Source: Nitzschia sp. DOCU1 (taxonomy: Eukaryota; Bacillariophyta; Bacillariophyceae; Bacillariales; Bacillariaceae). Taken from it: DNA of 64,000 nt. The stretch spans positions 4,030,001-4,094,000 of the forward strand of contig OX595987.1 of assembly GCA_951394045.1 (NCBI GenBank), in the 5' to 3' direction. The notes under the pieces are model-generated. The model ran no database searches and was not told where the DNA came from. It saw only the letters and a list, made by a program, of their open reading frames with translations. Made by a program: the position numbers and the translations under genes. Within the stretch, counting starts at the first letter, position 1, and each line of letters starts with the position of its first letter. This document shows positions 61,649-64,000 of the stretch, piece by piece.

Positions 61649-63317
61649 ATGATGGCGTCGTGTTGTGGGAACAACGACAAGCGCATATCCCTCAAGAACA
61701 AGGGAGGCTGGGATGTGACAGGTGAAGGTTCTTCGGACTCGTGCAATTTCTCCTCCAAGTCGGGAGCTCATGGGCCATTCTCACAGCCATTGGGTAATGT
61801 CATTGACGATTCTGATGCCTACATTGCGGAAGCGCTTCATAATATGAGCACAGAACAACGCGACCATCTCTATCAGGAGCTTCACGGGGTGGTTGACATG
61901 ATCGAGGAGACTCCTGATTTTCTCAGTGCATCATTTGCCGAGTTGCGCCAGGAACTGGAGGTTCAAACAAGTAAAACTTCCGCCAGTGGCTCATTGAATT
62001 GCCGGGCGTTTCTACTCGCCGAGAAGCAAAATTCAGGCTATGTTCACTCGGAATTCTGGTACAAGGCGTTTCTGAGAGCCGAGCGGTTCGACGTTAAGGC
62101 GGCCGCAATCCGAATGATACGGTTTTATGACTACAAAGAAAGTGCTTTTGGGGAGGATAATCTTTGTACGGAGGTCACGCAAGAGCTTCTCTCTCCCGAT
62201 GACATGAAAGTATATCGAAAAGGATTCAGTCAAATACTCCCCTGCCGAGATGCTGCTGGCCGTAGCATCCAGATCTTATTTCCCAATCTCACGAAAGACT
62301 TTGGAACCCCCGATCGGATGGTAGGAAGCATGTTAATGAATTTTTGTTCGGATCAATCAACCGTGGCTGCTGCTAACAGTCGTTTTTGTTCATTACTAGG
62401 CCCGTCTCTACGTGTATGAATGCACGACTCTTATCCAAGACGAAGAGACGCAGAGAAAAGGTGTTACCATAATTTCACTTGCAGGTGGAAGCGCTGGTGG
62501 CAAGACTGGCCCACCCATGATGGACATGAAGTTGCTACGAAGTGCTGCACAGTCCCTAATGGCATTTCCACTGCGTCAAGCCTGCATCCACAATTGCTTT
62601 GCCGATCATCGATGGAAAATAGTCATGAAGTTAGCATTCCAGATTCTGAGTCCAGAAATGAGGGCGAGGAATAAGGCACACTTTGGCGCACCACTGGAAT
62701 GCAGCTACCAGCTCATGGGGTTTGGGATTCCGCCCGACGCGCTTCCGATTAATATGGACGGAGAGATGAAGATCAAGCAGCACTTGGAATTCATTAAGAT
62801 GCGCAAGACCCAAGAAGACTGGATCAAACAGCGTCGGCTTTTGCCACTCGCTGAAATTGGTACTATGAACTATGAAAGCTACAAGCAAAGCCCAAAATGT
62901 GTCATTGTGGTCCCGTCGAATGCTGATGTACTTTTGGGTCGAGGAAAGCCGATCCACTCGCATCCTGGCAATCTTCAATTGCATGGATTGGTCGACGAGC
63001 TGATCCCAAAATATAGCAAGTGCCGAAAGCTTGAAAAGACACGAATGTCGTTGGACTTGGTGGAGAAAGTGAAGTACGAGCTCGGAGGCCGTTTTCTAAA
63101 GCAAGATGATTCGTCAGGAATGTGGCTGGTGACAAGTGATGAGATTGCTTGCAGAAAAGTCAGCCATTTGTTTCGCGCAAGGAGAGAGTCTGCGCTTCGG
63201 GCATTGCAGAGTGGTGGTGACCAGCAGCAAGACGGAAGCAGCAGGGACCATTCTGAGGACGATAATACACCAACACCAACACCGGCCGATAAGCGGGTCA
63301 GATACAGCCAAGCATGA
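61649..63317 (+). CDS. CRAL-TRIO plus DUF6824 protein, copy E, two exons
   Basis: 529 residues, exons 61649-62320 and 62400-63317, start MMASCCGNNDKR. The 79-bp intron (GTAGGAAG...CATTACTAG, phase 0) joins GTPDRM to ARLYVYECTTLIQDEETQRK, which lines up with WKTIMRYAWYTIYSAIQDNE of copy C. Exon 1 has the family helix (STEQRDHLYQELHGVVDMIE) and the CRAL-TRIO N-lobe (YKAFLRAERFDVKAAAIRM). Exon 2 has the rest of the lipid domain and a canonical DUF6824 region: NADVLLGRGKPIHSHPGN, EKTRMSLDLVEKV, LGGRFLKQDDSSGMWL and FRARRE. This is the most divergent copy, the only one with an intron and the only one with the standard GRGKP...HPGN motif, so it may be closest to the ancestral gene. Tail is Ser/Asp/Pro-rich. 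Confidence 0.88.
62321..62399 (+). other. Spliceosomal intron in copy E
   Basis: 79 bp, GT...AG, phase 0. Without removal the first frame ends at TGA shortly after; with removal the protein stays collinear with copies A-D. Confidence 0.9.
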
Positions 63318-64000
63318 AGAAGGGCCGACGAGAATGTTTCTACTTGTAGTAAATCTTCTTCCTTTCCTTCGCGATATACTAAAACAGCTGAAGGCCGTGG
63401 CGGCGCCACTTTTCCCGTTTACTGCTGTAGCTGGGATAGAGTATGCTGGTTTGTTGCTGCATCAAAGAGAGGTTTCGTGGTGGTACTAAAATCTACTTGT
63501 TGTTCCTTCTTCCCCCTTCTCGATATTAGCTGCTCTAGTAGCGCCACTTTGCCCGTCGACTAGAGTAGGGTCTGGTCTTGCTGCATAATCTACCGGTAGT
63601 AGACTCCAATCCATCCACTGCCGACTTCTTGTTTGACTAATAAAACGTGGAATTGGATGGGAACCCCAAGACCCATACGTATCGATCGACCGCGGAGAAA
63701 TATTTTTGTTATCAAACTTCAACATCTGTCGACTCATTCTTATGAGCAGACATATCGTCACCAAATGTCACCGGCAAAATGGTGCGAAACTTCAACAAAG
63801 AGAACGGGGGGGGGATTTCCCGAAGATCCAGTGAACAGTTCGGAACGTACGACGGTAAAAAGAGGGGGGCCATTGTGCTCAATAACTACAGTATTAATAT
63901 CCGTCATAATGCTAACCCTTTGGATGCGTTTGCAGGATTAGCACCACAAAATATATTAATGTCACGTCCTTCTCGAAGTCCACATTCTTGAATCGTCTCC
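63318..64000. other. Downstream region to the window end
   Basis: No gene called. Short ORFs only; one TACCGGTA palindrome at 63591-63598 and a run of G residues near 63807. Confidence 0.45.

Overview
The window looks like nuclear DNA from a diatom, most likely a raphid pennate. The reasons are: long single-exon genes with only short GT-AG introns; a heat-shock-factor gene; a Ty1/copia element of the type I associate with diatoms; and a family carrying a DVLLGRGK-type domain (DUF6824-like) that I know from diatom proteomes. The species is inference. Genes are spaced by 0.3-1.7 kb.

Layout. 0.3-1.3 kb: 3' exon of a heat shock factor (minus). 2.9-12 kb: three tandem minus-strand paralogues built as low-complexity Ser/Arg head, coiled coil, conserved linker and two C-terminal EF-hands. 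12.5-15.6 kb: an Ssz1/HSPA14-like truncated Hsp70 (plus) convergent with Elp3 (minus); both relate to translation. 16.6-18.3 kb: a secreted His-rich protein of unknown role. 19-25.5 kb: a 2,189-residue secreted protein with eleven Cys-knot plus beta-sandwich (DUF2135-like) repeats, followed by a 132-bp tandem duplication that copies its last codons and stop. 26.2-27.1 kb: a Maf/YceF-like nucleotide pyrophosphatase, convergent with a large two-exon SF1 (UPF1/SEN1-class) helicase carrying a possible degenerate nuclease-like domain. 34-34.5 kb: a 5'-incomplete homologue of plant pathogen-related proteins. 35.5-37.1 kb: a disordered/coiled-coil protein.

38.5-63.3 kb: a dispersed array of five paralogues joining a CRAL-TRIO (Sec14)-like region to a C-terminal DUF6824-like region. 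Two lie on the minus strand (38.5-42.6 kb) and three on the plus strand (45.8-50.0 and 61.6-63.3 kb). A divergent membrane/carrier-like gene (43.7-45.0 kb) and a MORN-repeat gene (51.6-53.5 kb) lie between them. A 7.0-kb LTR retrotransposon with 188-bp LTRs differing at two positions sits between the fourth and fifth copies. Its gag and pol are in one frame, separated by a TGA, and a second TGA cuts RNase H.

The main themes are local gene duplication (EF-hand triplet, CRAL-TRIO/DUF6824 quintet, internal repeats) and recent retroelement insertion. The two multi-copy families and the giant secreted repeat protein are the best candidates for undescribed biology. No homology search was possible; all family calls come from motifs read by eye.
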